A stretch of DNA of 64,000 nucleotides from Exophiala sp. HKRS030 (taxonomy: Eukaryota > Ascomycota > Eurotiomycetes > Chaetothyriales > Herpotrichiellaceae), in contig JAHWDD010000006.1 in NCBI GenBank assembly GCA_023897205.1, positions 4,402,001 through 4,466,000 of the forward strand, written 5' to 3'. The notes beneath the pieces are model-generated. The model had not been told where the DNA came from, searched no databases, and saw only the letters and a list, made by a program, of their open reading frames with translations. Position numbers and translations under genes: made by a program. This document shows, in pieces, positions 12,738-24,023 of this stretch. The first letter of the stretch is position 1, and each line of letters opens with the position of its first letter.

Positions 12738-13664
12738 ATGACTCTCATTGGGTCGACTTCGCGAAGAGCCTCTCGCCTCTGGCGGCGGAATCTCATTCAG
12801 TTGCCGTCCGTACAACCTCGACTTAGAGCGGCACAGATCTTGTCTTCGCGGAGTGGAATCACACAAGCCAGATACCAGTCTACGGATGCCCACCCAAGCG
12901 TTTCGCCAACCTCCTCCGTGTCCTCCTCCGAAGTCTCACATTTCTCAAAGCTAGCGTCAACATGGTGGGATCCTCATGGCCCGTCCAGACTTTTACATCT
13001 CATGAATCCACTCCGCCATGACTTCATTCGACGCTGTCTACGCTCCTCCGAGCCCCCTCCTCCACGAACACTCTCCTACCTTGATATTGGTTGCGGCGGA
13101 GGAATTTTCGCCTCATCTGCCGCGCGACTACCCAACACATCGACGGTCACGGCCATAGACCCTACCGGGCTCGTTATACAAGTCGCCCAATCACATCAAC
13201 GATCAGACCCTAGTATCTCGCCACCGAAGCTTCGTTATTTGAATTGTGCGATTGAGGATCTACCTGTTCCAGACAACGACGCCGAAAAAGTCGATATCTT
13301 GACTGTGTTCGAGGTGCTAGAACACATCGACAATCCCAATGCCTTCCTGGATGTTGCTACCCAACAGCTCAAACCAGGTGGTTGGATTGTGGGGTCGACT
13401 ATCTCTCGATCCCGCATGTCATATCTGACCACGAAGCTGATCGCAGAGGCCCCATTCATTGGCATCGTACCCCAGGGAACACATGATTGGAACAAATATA
13501 TCTATCCAAGGGAGTTGCAGCGCTACTTTGCGATGAGAGGCCCTGCCGCATTTGGGGAATTCAAGACACAAGGAGTGATATACATCCCCGCATTGGGCTG
13601 GACAGAAGTCGACAAAAGCGAGAATCTAGGGAACTATTTCTTTGGAGTTCAGAAACTAGGATGA
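12738..13664 (+). CDS. coq3: Mitochondrial ubiquinone biosynthesis O-methyltransferase Coq3
   Basis: The protein is a class I SAM-dependent methyltransferase with motif I LDIGCGGGIFASSAARL (about residue 90), the acidic strand VTAIDPTG, VFEVLEHI, and the post-motif LKPGGWIVGSTISRS. The later segment with GTHDWNKYIYPREL is characteristic of UbiG/Coq3. Coq3 carries out both O-methylation steps of coenzyme Q synthesis, inside mitochondria within the CoQ complex. The frame is open upstream of 12738 but has no ATG there. Starting at 12738 gives an Arg/Ser-rich, acid-free leader of about 45 residues ending near RYQS, a good mitochondrial presequence, and a 308-residue product. No intron is needed. 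Confidence 0.93.
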   Translation: MTLIGSTSRRASRLWRRNLIQLPSVQPRLRAAQILSSRSGITQARYQSTDAHPSVSPTSSVSSSEVSHFSKLASTWWDPHGPSRLLHLMNPLRHDFIRRCLRSSEPPPPRTLSYLDIGCGGGIFASSAARLPNTSTVTAIDPTGLVIQVAQSHQRSDPSISPPKLRYLNCAIEDLPVPDNDAEKVDILTVFEVLEHIDNPNAFLDVATQQLKPGGWIVGSTISRSRMSYLTTKLIAEAPFIGIVPQGTHDWNKYIYPRELQRYFAMRGPAAFGEFKTQGVIYIPALGWTEVDKSENLGNYFFGVQKLG

Positions 13665-15052
13665 GTCTCCCAAATTGGAAGATCTCCCGTGAGGATGTGA
13701 AATACGCCTTGTTCTTCCACTGCCCATCAGTCTACAACGCAAGTCTCTATTGGTCACCCGGCGTTGCTCGAGTTTGACGGAGGATCTATCCCACAGACAA
13801 TGTCGCCCGCGAACCTGTCTCATACTGGACGGGTTCCGTCTTCAATGGGTCGAACAGTTCGTATTCGAACATCTCGTGGCTCAGAAATGCGCACATCCCC
13901 CACTCCCCCACAACTTCCGACCGCTTGCTGCAGACATCCCAGAGACCTGCACCCCATCTGTCTTGGAACGCACCAGAGGAAGAGGACACATGCACGCAGT
14001 TGTGGTTGAAACAGAAGAAACCAAAGTCATGCACCCTCCAACCAAAGAAAAACACTACTTGATTAAAGCCATCTAAAAGACAACCCCGTGACTCTTATGC
14101 CCAACCAGAGCTTCGCACGTTGTCAAGACCCACTTGTATATCATGTAGCACAATAGACGGTGTAGATTAGACTAGGGAGAGTTCCCAAGAGCATATAAAG
14201 CTTCCGCCCTATCAGTTGCGGAGATAATTGAGACAATTATGACCCAAAATACGAGGAGAAGCAATTTCTGATTTGACACGCAGTACAATGGCCGCAGGGA
14301 CTGAAAGCCTCCTCCACTAGGAGAGCAAAGCCCACTACGGATGGACACGGCACATCCATCCCCGACGTCTGGAATTACAGCACCTACAGTACCTAGGCAG
14401 GCGTGAAGGCAGGCAGGTAGATCCGTCCATTAACCAGCCCGTCGCGCGCGGAAATGCACAATCAACGCGCCCTGGTGCAGCATGCGGCACGTGCGCGGGC
14501 GATTTGTATTTTCTCTGGGTCTGTTTCGTCTCAACGTTGGGCTCCCATTACGGTCAACGTCGACATCTCACATGCTGGGGTGCATGACCACTACCACCAA
14601 GTCCTGGGGTGCGCTTCTGCGTGGGGGTTATTCAAGGCGAATATGCAGCTCCCGCAGCCCGCAGGTCGGTCCATGCGATGCAGAGCAAAAGTAAATGTAT
14701 AGCGGGAGACGGCCCTTGCCTCAGGCTGCCTGACGGCGTGCTTGGGGAGAACTCGTGCGTGTATCCGGTTGGCCGGGTATGATTCGATGATGCAACGGAT
14801 TCAAGGGATTATAAGCCGTGTGCATTTTGATTTCTTTGGAATTGTAAATGTTGTAGAGGGGTATCAAATATGTTATTGGATCATGGTCACGTCAAAGTTC
14901 GTGTAATGCTGTGCTATATTACAAGTGCAGGATGTTGGGCCCTGGGGTTTTGATACAGCAAATAGGATATAGGGTCGACTGGGATTCTTGATGATATCCT
15001 CAGCACCCATCGAGGCTTCCTGCCGTAAACTCTCTCAGCTGTCTCAGCTTCC
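13665..15052. other. Intergenic, convergent 3' ends of coq3 and etp1
   Basis: Short overlapping frames at 13750-14076 occur in all three plus frames and on the minus strand without family features. No gene is supported. It probably includes 3' untranslated regions and spacer. Confidence 0.45.
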
Positions 15053-17476
15053 TCATTTCTTCTTCTTGTTCTTTCCCTTGCGCTTCTTGTTCGCTGCTTT
15101 GTCCTTCGCTTCGACCTGTGAGTTACCGAGAGTGTCGATCTCAACGTCACTGTCGTCCGTGTCTGCCGTGGGGGCAGCGTGGGCAGACTCAGGCAACGAC
15201 AACAGGCCTTGATCAATCAGTTTTACTCTGCACTCTTCCAAAATGGTCTTTGCTTTCTCATCATCCCAATCCTGGCCGCGTGACACCCGACCGAAGAGCT
15301 CACGATACAAGGTCTCCTGTGCAGCTTCATTGGTGGAAGGACCAGACGTGGATGGATTTGATGGAGCACCAGTGGGTGCACTGTGAATCGTGGGAGCTTG
15401 AAGGCCTTTCCTCGTCCTTCTGATGGGCAGTTTCTTCGCTGGTCCAGCTTCAATGATTGCCCCGTCAAGATCCTCCTGTTCCAACTCTCCTTTCTCTACC
15501 ATTTCTTGCAACTTTCGTTGCGCCGATATCTGCATCATAGCATCACGGTGTTCATCCCTCAGACCTTCCATCAACAAGTCTTTTGTCGCATTCTCTTCCT
15601 CCAACCTTAGAATGGTGTCCCTCAGCGTGCGGATCTGATCCTCCTCTAAAAACTTTACCCTCTGCATGAGGCTTCCGGCCAATGTCTTTTCTTCTTGATA
15701 TTTGCTCGTCAATGTTCGTGCCATTTCTTCGAACTTTGCACTTCGTTTCTCAAGCCGTGCCTTCTCCTTCTCTAGCTCAGGGACATAACCTTTGGCCACT
15801 AGATCATGCTGTGTTTCAAGATCATGTAGTCTCTGATTGAAGACCTTGCTTTCCTCCATCGCTCGCTCTGCCTTCTTGCTCGCCTCGGCTGCTTTATCTA
15901 CAGCCCGTTCCAAAACCTCTTCAAAGTATACCCTTTGACTTTCTAATTGACTTGTTAGGAGGTGTGTATACTCAAGTGCCATATTGTCCATCTTGGCTAT
16001 TTCAACATCTTCTTGTCCCTGCAGCGCAGTTGGCTCACGCCTTCGACCGGGCAATTCGACGAGCTTCTCTTGCGGATTTGCAGCATTTTGAATGATTCGA
16101 TGAACGTAACCGTCTCCCACGTAATCCCAGACTCGCTTTGATTCAAGATCGATGCTGAATGCATGTCCTGTCTGCTCGAAATGGACATACGCATGTTTGC
16201 CTTCATATCTTCCACAACCTACCTTGGCGCAGATAAGGCACTGCCACAGACTCGTTTCCACATGGCATGTTTCGCATTCTTGTGGGCCATCATAGACTTC
16301 GTATTCACCAGCAGTTTTGCTCTTGTATTTGTGGGATGGTAATCGCGATGAGAAGTCATCATGTGTATATCTGCAAACTGGACAGCCTCCTCCAGACCAC
16401 TTCTCTAAGCAGGTACAGTGGAAAACGTGTTGACAGGGAATGGTTAGGAGGCCTGTCGTTTCGTCCATGCGTTCGAGGCAGACTGGACAAGTAGGAAGTT
16501 CGACAAGGGAAGGTGTTCTTGGAGCCAGCGGCTTCGCAGATGCTGAAGGAGGAATAAACGGATCATTTGACATGCGCGGGTAACTGGTTGTCGGCGAACT
16601 CAGTCCACTGCCATGTTGCGATATGGGAGAGGTATGTATGAGTTCGACGGATTTCAGGAATACCACATGACAAGTTTCCGGCTCCATGGTGTTGAAAACC
16701 TTGCCATTCCATTCGTGTTGCCATTCTCTTGCCTTCTTGCCATGTTTGAATTTCATCAGAACCATATATCGATTGGCTCGAGGAGTTCGGACCATTCTGA
16801 AATGACTGACCTCATTTCTTGTGTCCTCACCGACAAATGAAAGAAGGTCTGACGGCGTCATATATGATGGGACAGCCAAGATGCAAAGAGTTGTGCATTC
16901 TTCGTCCTTGGGAGGAGGATTGACCCGCTGTGAAGAGCGATTGCGTATTCCATCACTCCAAAGATCACTGGATCTGTACACTGAGTCTTTGTATAGCCCA
17001 GGGGTTTCTTCTGAATCTCTGTAGAGGTGTACAATTCCCCAGCCTTCGGCTCCTTCATAGTCTTCAAGTGGTTCATACCGGCCTTTCATATGTCGGCCCG
17101 ATATGGCTGTGCCAATGCCTTTCTCTATAATTTTATCTGCCTGCGAGGATGGCTGGCCGCCTTCTGATTGAGACGCCATATCTGTTCCCTCAAGCACTAC
17201 TGTGTCCAACCTATGGTCGTGGGGATCGGAATGCGTAACACTGGTATGGGAAGTGGCCTCATCTGGCGCAGTTTTCGTATGGGTATGAGATTTCGCCGGT
17301 GGGTTTTCTTGATTTGACAGGTTAGCCCGTTGGTGCTTTCCGGCTGGGGAGCGAGTAAAAGGCTTTAGAGCTCTGAAGAATCGTGAGAGGTTTGGTGGAT
17401 GTAGGCTGGCGAGGTTGTTCGTGTTAGGTGGGGTGTCCAGGAACAGTTCGATAGTTACATGAAAGAAGTAATCGGG
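15053..17476 (-). CDS. etp1: BRAP2/Etp1-type RING and UBP-zinc-finger protein
   Basis: A single-exon gene of 807 residues. The start at 17476 is chosen because MPDYFFHVTIELFLDTP is the typical N-terminus; the frame is open further upstream. Domains in order: a low-complexity Ser/Pro region; a BRAP2 RNA-recognition-like domain around CTTLCILAVPSYMTP; a RING finger (CPVCLERM through CPVCRY, about residues 325-365); a UBP-type zinc finger (CETCHVETSLWQC through GYVHRI); a long coiled coil; and a very basic tail ending KKRKGKNKKKK. The combination RRM-RING-ZnF-UBP-coiled coil is diagnostic of BRAP2/IMP and yeast Etp1, ubiquitin-binding E3-like proteins that in yeast affect ethanol-stress adaptation. 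Substrates here are unknown. Confidence 0.92.
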   Translation of the reverse strand, partial: PDYFFHVTIELFLDTPPNTNNLASLHPPNLSRFFRALKPFTRSPAGKHQRANLSNQENPPAKSHTHTKTAPDEATSHTSVTHSDPHDHRLDTVVLEGTDMASQSEGGQPSSQADKIIEKGIGTAISGRHMKGRYEPLEDYEGAEGWGIVHLYRDSEETPGLYKDSVYRSSDLWSDGIRNRSSQRVNPPPKDEECTTLCILAVPSYMTPSDLLSFVGEDTRNEVSHFRMVRTPRANRYMVLMKFKHGKKAREWQHEWNGKVFNTMEPETCHVVFLKSVELIHTSPISQHGSGLSSPTTSYPRMSNDPFIPPSASAKPLAPRTPSLVELPTCPVCLERMDETTGLLTIPCQHVFHCTCLEKWSGGGCPVCRYTHDDFSSRLPSHKYKSKTAGEYEVYDGPQECETCHVETSLWQCLICAKVGCGRYEGKHAYVHFEQTGHAFSIDLESKRVWDYVGDGYVHRIIQNAANPQEKLVELPGRRREPTALQGQEDVEIAKMDNMALEYTHLLTSQLESQRVYFEEVLERAVDKAAEASKKAERAMEESKVFNQRLHDLETQHDLVAKGYVPELEKEKARLEKRSAKFEEMARTLTSKYQEEKTLAGSLMQRVKFLEEDQIRTLRDTILRLEEENATKDLLMEGLRDEHRDAMMQISAQRKLQEMVEKGELEQEDLDGAIIEAGPAKKLPIRRTRKGLQAPTIHSAPTGAPSNPSTSGPSTNEAAQETLYRELFGRVSRGQDWDDEKAKTILEECRVKLIDQGLLSLPESAHAAPTADTDDSDVEIDTLGNSQVEAKDKAANKKRKGKNKKKK

Positions 17477-17940
17477 CATGCTGAAACATTGTGAGCGAGG
17501 TCTGGAATTGGTAACGAAGAACAACAGGAGTAGAGGAATAAAAAGAAAACCCCAAAGAAGAATCTGGACAAACTAAATGTTGGTTGACCTTCAGGTGGCG
17601 AGGTTGCTTGTTGCTTATGTATACCGAGGCGGAGTAAGATTCATGCCTGGCTGTTTTCCCGTGAGTCACTGGAGGCACTGAGAACTGCAATTCTAGTCCC
17701 CAAAACACAACATTCTCCTGAAAAGACTACCCGAGGAAATCTACAAAAAGAAGTGAAATTGAGACATAGAAATCGTATCATATTGATTCTATTACTCTAA
17801 TGGTTGGCAACAGCCCATCGGTATGGCTTGCTGTCATCAATGCAAAATGAGAAATGCCACAATGGCGGCATGACACATTCATTCCACCACTAAAACGCCC
17901 ATGATCAAATTGTCGTCATAATCAGAAAAGTCGTCAATAT
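17477..17940. other. Spacer between etp1 and polyubiquitin
   Basis: Both genes point left, so this 464 nt contains the etp1 promoter and the polyubiquitin 3' region. No reading frame of interest is seen. Confidence 0.5.
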
Positions 17941-18918
<978 letters not shown>

Positions 18919-20054
18919 GATTGCGGCTTCGATGAATGAAGGTCTGAGGGAAGTAGGATGGAAGAGATGGAAGATATGTTCAAGAACTCTGAGAAAATCG
19001 AGAGGTAATGGTTGTTGCTTGGATGATGAATAAGAAGGAAGGTTGGGATGAGGAACAAGAAGGGAAGATGACTTAAGTAGGAGGCGGCGAAGGTGGGAGA
19101 AGGTGGAAGGCGGAAGGCGGGCGATTAGGCAGTGGTCACTGCCCACTACCGACCAGTCATTGAAGTCACAGCCACGGGCTATTTGGGCCAATGAGATGCC
19201 AGAATTTAATGCCTAGTGCCTGGCCTTGTGGGTCTAGAAACTTCTATTGAATGGCCACAGCGGCGTTTTAGGTGGCGTTTCGTTGGTCACGACGGTCCTC
19301 AGATATTGGCGATTGCCACGAAAATCACCGACAAGGCTCGTGACTTGTTGCTTGCCCTGTGCCTGCCTACGCCTGCCTTGACTGTTCATCTAAAGACTTG
19401 TTGTTCATGTAGGGACTATTCTTACTTTTGCTCATTATATGCTGAACTTTGGTCTGCAATTCACTCTCATTGAAATCCAGTTTGGCCACGCCATATGAGT
19501 TTGTCAGCCCGTGAACGAATCGTCTTCCCACGCTAAAGGGCCGGGCTCCCTTTGCGAGCGATGACACACCCAAGCCATCTCATCACATTCGGCGGCATTC
19601 GCCTTCCGCACCTAATATGTGACAATCGTATTTGAAAGACCTAGCTCCGTAGAGCCGTTACCATAGTCTCTGTTCTCCTGCTTCTTTTCGACAAATGCTA
19701 CGTAGTCCTTGAATTGCGTCATTCGAGCTCTCTCTGGTCTGTACGCTTATTATCGCCTTGACGAAAAAACAGATCATCGACTCCGAGGAGGCGACGCTCC
19801 TCGGTTCCCCGCGAAACCAATGACATCACGTGTTCGCCACCTGCAAATCCCTCGCCTCGGGCACGTCGTGCTCATTTCACCACCTTGAGTTTTGCCAATG
19901 TCTGCTTTGTCGACTCTCGCAATGACCTGTTTACGCATTCCATCAGTAAGTCTGGTCATTTCCCGCTCGTCTTGACAGGGTCGAAACGGTTAATGTGGAG
20001 GCACCTACTGAAGAGATAGCGAAGCTTGTTCACAAACCTGGGAGACTCCCGTCG
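18919..20054. other. Upstream region of polyubiquitin
   Basis: No supported gene. A minus frame at 19774-19959 is short and unremarkable. The region should hold the polyubiquitin promoter and the 3' region of the small Cys-rich gene. Confidence 0.45.
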
Positions 20055-20396
20055 TCAGGTCCAGCCGCTTTGATTCTCGTCCAAGTTTCGATCGCGATCC
20101 TTACGGTCTTGGTCAGCAGTTCATTGGAGAAAGAGATCAAGCGAGTAACAAGGCGAAAATATGTTCGAGGCCACAGATTCAATTACGAGGAACTTTAACC
20201 ACTTACCTTGATTGCTGGCTACGTTCTTATCACATGTTCTGCAGAGTCGGCAAAGCGAATCTTCATTCACCGACCCGCATTTCTTCTTGTTCGAACAGTA
20301 TACTTGTGGCCCAGCAGCGGCGCAAGTGTGATACACCCTTGCCTGCTCTGCCCAATGCCCACATCTGCTGTGAAAGACGTCTTCAAGATAGCACAT
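20055..20396 (-). CDS. Small cysteine-rich fungal protein (80 aa)
   Basis: Two exons: 20396-20207 and 20107-20055, separated by a 99-nt intron (20206-20108) that starts GTAAGT and ends CTGACCAAG, with the branch site close to the acceptor. The product starts MCYLEDVFHSRCGHWAEQ and has Cys pairs spaced like a small zinc-binding fold (MCY, RCGHW, CAAAG, YCSNKKKCG, CRLCRTC). It then has a charged tail ending GWT. This M-C-Y-x-E-D-V...C-G-H-W opening recurs, to my knowledge, in small uncharacterised Pezizomycotina proteins. No signal peptide is present, so it should be intracellular, unlike secreted Cys-rich effectors. The longer open frame up to 20600 is probably leader. Function unknown. Confidence 0.65.
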
Positions 20397-21480
20397 CTTG
20401 GAGTTGAGATTTGTATGAAATACCTGTTCGGCTTCAGACAATGAATCCCTGGAAAGCCGGCGCAAAACGCGTCCGTTGCTGCCGCTCAGGGAAAAGTGTA
20501 ATTCCACAGTTTTCATCGCTGGCCCAAAGAGAAACAGCATGTTCGTTGGACTGAGGATTCTGGTGACATACCTTGAACGGTCCTCTGCTGGGTCCACCAA
20601 ACGAGTAAGTCAATCGCTGAATGTTCGCATTCAGTCCTTCTGTCCGAAGAATATTGTCTTGTTCCTCGTTGACGAAGGCTGAGTGCATGATTTTATCTCT
20701 TGCCTTGAAAGCCTGCCACCAATACTGATTCGTACTTCCTTGGATGAGGATGTTGTGACCCTGACGATGGCGAAGTTTCGATATGCTTGGAACCACTGTG
20801 GTTGGTACACCTCATGCAACCAGTTTTGCGGACGTTTAAGTCTTCTCAGCCCCTGCGTGGAAAGTCGCGCGGCCTTCACATATACCTACGCATGAAGGTA
20901 AATGGCAACCTGTGTTTTTTCAGAAGTCCTGTTATCGTGACAAACATTGTTTTGGGCAACATGCATCATTGTATCCTTTCAATGAAGTTGAGGTAGGTGG
21001 ATTGCGTTAAAAACATCAAACTCCAATCGATGTTATTATGGCAAAACTGAAAACTCTCCTTTGCACGTGGCATTGTTGCGGTACACTGCCGGTCGTTTAA
21101 TCTATTACTAGTGCTATTTCATCGAAAGTCATATCAGCAACGCTTCTAATAAGACAATCTAGTGAGACGGTTGAGAGATTGTGCTCGCAGACGATCCTTT
21201 CTAAAGGCCTTTTGGTTGCCCCTGATCTGACACGGATTCTACCCTGGTGCTCTTTGATTGGGTTCCTGCGATATACCTGGAAGATGCCAATGGAATTCGT
21301 CCCAAAGGAATAGCATTCCTGGTGGATGACACACTCCATCAATGGTTACTGTGGCACCCAGGAATTGTGTTTACATGCTCATCTGAAATCCAACTAAACA
21401 ATTAGGTATGAACCAGTTGTCAATCCATTGACCGCTTCTTTGGAATTGCAGAACAGCAAGAAGTTCATGTACCTAAAGTT
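20397..21480. other. Divergent promoter region before the WetA-like gene
   Basis: No additional gene is supported. A CATTCC hexamer at 21314-21319 matches the AbaA-type CATTCY site known from conidiation genes, about 165 nt before the WetA-like start, but one hexamer is weak. A possible leader intron (GTATGA..TTGCAG, about 21404-21449) precedes the start codon. Confidence 0.4.
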
Positions 21481-23337
21481 ATGTCTTTGGCTCGAACTCC
21501 CGATTATTTATTCCGCGTGGAGGATCAAGCATTGAAGATGCTCTTCGAGAATCTGTCGGACGAAAGCAATTCTTTCGATGAATATTTCAATGAAGAAATG
21601 TACAATCAAGATACCAAATCCGAAAACAGCTCAGTACAACAGAATTTGTATGACAAGATCTTCAGCGACGAAACATTTTCGCCGGAGAGTTACAAATTAC
21701 TGTCGTTCGAAGACTCATCAAATTTCGAGCAACCTGTCGCCCAACCATGGCGGAAAGGAGTCTGGTGTCTTAAGCAGACTCAGCAATCTGCACCCCTCTC
21801 GGTGCAAAAGACGAGACGGACAGAAACAAAGAGAACGGACACGGATCAAACAATGAACTGCCTGGATGTCAATCAGCAGATGTCATTCCTACCAAACTAT
21901 GCCACACACACAAATAAAACAAAGAGGCTAGCGACAAGTCCGAATCCGGCTATACTGCACTCTGTGCGAGGAGAGTGTCTTCCACATTCACGCGAGGCTA
22001 CCTTGTCACCGTCTCCGATGTACTCGCAATTTCCTACCAATTTGGACATCGGTGCAAGCACTTGGCAGCAAGACTTCCAGAAGTTCTCATTGCGACAATT
22101 CTATGATGAGCCACCACAGTCACCATTGATCTTGCCCGCCCAACATATTCGACCAGAAATGTCAGCAAGGGATGCGAACATAACAACCATGAGTCGTAAT
22201 GAGCAGATTGAAGTGATGGAAGCGCTCCTCTACAATGGTTTGGGTAACGGTCTCAAGGACCAGAATCTGCCTGGAGCCATTGATCCAGTTTTACTTGATT
22301 CGATCCACCCGGAAGAACGTCAAGGTCAAGCATATTACGTCCACGAGACAACATCGCAACAAACTCGACATACAACTGGAGGTATCACTTCAATGCGCTC
22401 TCCCCAAAGCGATAGCCTTCCATCTTCCGGAAGCTCAAGCCACCCGATGAATACCACTAACTGTACCTCGAGTACGAGCGTCAGTGGACAATCTCGGTCG
22501 TTGTTGTCCCCGTCGATGATACCAAGCCATCCTCCTTTGCCATCGCTAGCACCAGAAGAAGCATACCCGGCATTGGCAGCGCCAAAGGCTCGACGAATCC
22601 CTCCACCTTTATTGCACCAAACGTCCGATAGTCAACTAGAGTTGCAAGGCCCGTATTCTGCACTTGACCAGATAGGTGGGGTACTTTACGAGCCCAAGGT
22701 CAACTATCGCGAAGTACGATCCCCTACAGACGTTAATCTCCCAGGCGTTGCTCTATCGAGCAACAGGTCAAATGAGACTCAGCCTATCCTGGGTTTGATG
22801 GCGGCTTACCCTAAACTTCCGCCTCCCCCATCCCATGTCTTTACCAATGGATCGCCGTTTACTCCGCGCAAACAACGACAACGTATGTCTAGGTCACCGT
22901 CGCCTTCAGTCTCACCGACCAATGTTGGATCTATTCGAAACCCGCAACACTCACCAACGCGCAGTGTTACTGACCATGGTCAGATGCGACGAAAGTCAAT
23001 TCACAAGCAAGGACCCATAAGAGACGCCGTGTCACAGGAACCTATGCCCAGCCCACGTGCGAGATCACATTCCCGACCACCACGCACACCGAAGACGCCC
23101 AAGACTCCTAAGGCAAATGCCGTGAGTGGTGGGTTCAACATTGACTTTGTTAATTTCACGCCTAAGGACTCAGTGAAGCTGCTCAACGACGTGGCACCTA
23201 GTGGAAGCTCGAAAACCAGAGCAAGACGCGAGTTGGAGGCGAAAGAAAAGAGGAAGAAGTTGAGTGAAGCGGCTTTGAAAGCGGTACAGGTTGCGGGTGG
23301 GGATGTTTCGGTCTTTGAGAGGGCTATCTTCACGTGA
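21481..23337 (+). CDS. wetA: WetA-like developmental (spore maturation) regulator
   Basis: One exon of 618 residues, mostly disordered and rich in Ser, Pro, Gln and Thr. Two islands look conserved. Near residue 90 is QPWRKGVWCL, resembling the W-x-x-x-L/V-W motif in the N-terminal half of WetA. At the C-terminus (about 555-618) is VNFTPKDSVKLLNDVAPSGS, then a basic segment KTRARRELEAKEKRKKLSEA and AVQVAGGDVSVF. That tail is the signature of ESC1/WetA-related proteins. In Aspergillus WetA acts after BrlA and AbaA and is needed for conidial wall maturation and dormancy; it acts in the nucleus. The start at 21481 gives an acidic N-terminus (EDQALKMLFENLSDE). The symbol rests on remembered motif similarity. 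A basic disordered protein of another family remains possible. Confidence 0.7.
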   Translation: MSLARTPDYLFRVEDQALKMLFENLSDESNSFDEYFNEEMYNQDTKSENSSVQQNLYDKIFSDETFSPESYKLLSFEDSSNFEQPVAQPWRKGVWCLKQTQQSAPLSVQKTRRTETKRTDTDQTMNCLDVNQQMSFLPNYATHTNKTKRLATSPNPAILHSVRGECLPHSREATLSPSPMYSQFPTNLDIGASTWQQDFQKFSLRQFYDEPPQSPLILPAQHIRPEMSARDANITTMSRNEQIEVMEALLYNGLGNGLKDQNLPGAIDPVLLDSIHPEERQGQAYYVHETTSQQTRHTTGGITSMRSPQSDSLPSSGSSSHPMNTTNCTSSTSVSGQSRSLLSPSMIPSHPPLPSLAPEEAYPALAAPKARRIPPPLLHQTSDSQLELQGPYSALDQIGGVLYEPKVNYREVRSPTDVNLPGVALSSNRSNETQPILGLMAAYPKLPPPPSHVFTNGSPFTPRKQRQRMSRSPSPSVSPTNVGSIRNPQHSPTRSVTDHGQMRRKSIHKQGPIRDAVSQEPMPSPRARSHSRPPRTPKTPKTPKANAVSGGFNIDFVNFTPKDSVKLLNDVAPSGSSKTRARRELEAKEKRKKLSEAALKAVQVAGGDVSVFERAIFT

Positions 23338-24023
23338 TTGTCGACCACGGTCATATAAGCCTGTGGTGTGAAGACCCAAGAGTGTCAGGTACCAGATGAT
23401 TTCTTAGCATAAGATCTATCCTGTAAACAATTTGAATTTCATTCAATTGCCAAAAAAGGTGTTTGATGGAGCCTTTCAGATACCGAAGTCAAACACACTT
23501 GGAGCGATTCGTGTTGGAGTATATCAAAAATAGGAACAAAAGGGGGTGAACTTACAGTTAAGCGAAAACCGGGGCAAAACTCAATCCAAACTTCGTCATG
23601 TCCGTCCGACCAAATGTTTACATCACACGTCTCTACTCCCTACGGAGTACAATGTGTATCTGACATTCTTGGTTGCATTCAGTCATGGGTTTCAGCTTCA
23701 GTCACAATCCCGTTCCTTGCACCTCGTCCAGCACGATGGACCACGTCCCTGTCATCGTTCCTCATGGACCGTGTGTCTTGCGTGTTTCGCACTGCACCTT
23801 CACCCACCGCACTGATCAAGTTCTTCTCTCTCTGACAAGGATCGTCTCGTAAGTCTCCATGCATGCCTTTTGTCTACTCTTCAACATTTTATGGGTTCTT
23901 TCTTCGTGGTCAACTCAGTACAGTATCATCACACCTCTTTGATTCTCGTGCACCTGTCTGAAAAGCAATACTTGTCTTCGCTGTGTCCCCATCTTCTATC
24001 CTGCGTGTGAATGACGCACAGTC
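23338..24023. other. Spacer between wetA-like and acyltransferase genes
   Basis: No gene is supported. The region contains a TACGGAGTA copy at 23641-23649. The last 200 nt are pyrimidine-rich and probably form the leader of the acyltransferase gene. Confidence 0.45.

Noticed and set aside
13750..14076. Possible small gene after coq3
   Set aside because: Frames are open in several registers and on the minus strand, with no conserved-looking segment.
20397..20600. N-terminal extension of the 80-residue Cys-rich protein
   Set aside because: The extra 68 residues are unlike the Cys-rich part, and MCYLED at 20396 is the natural start.
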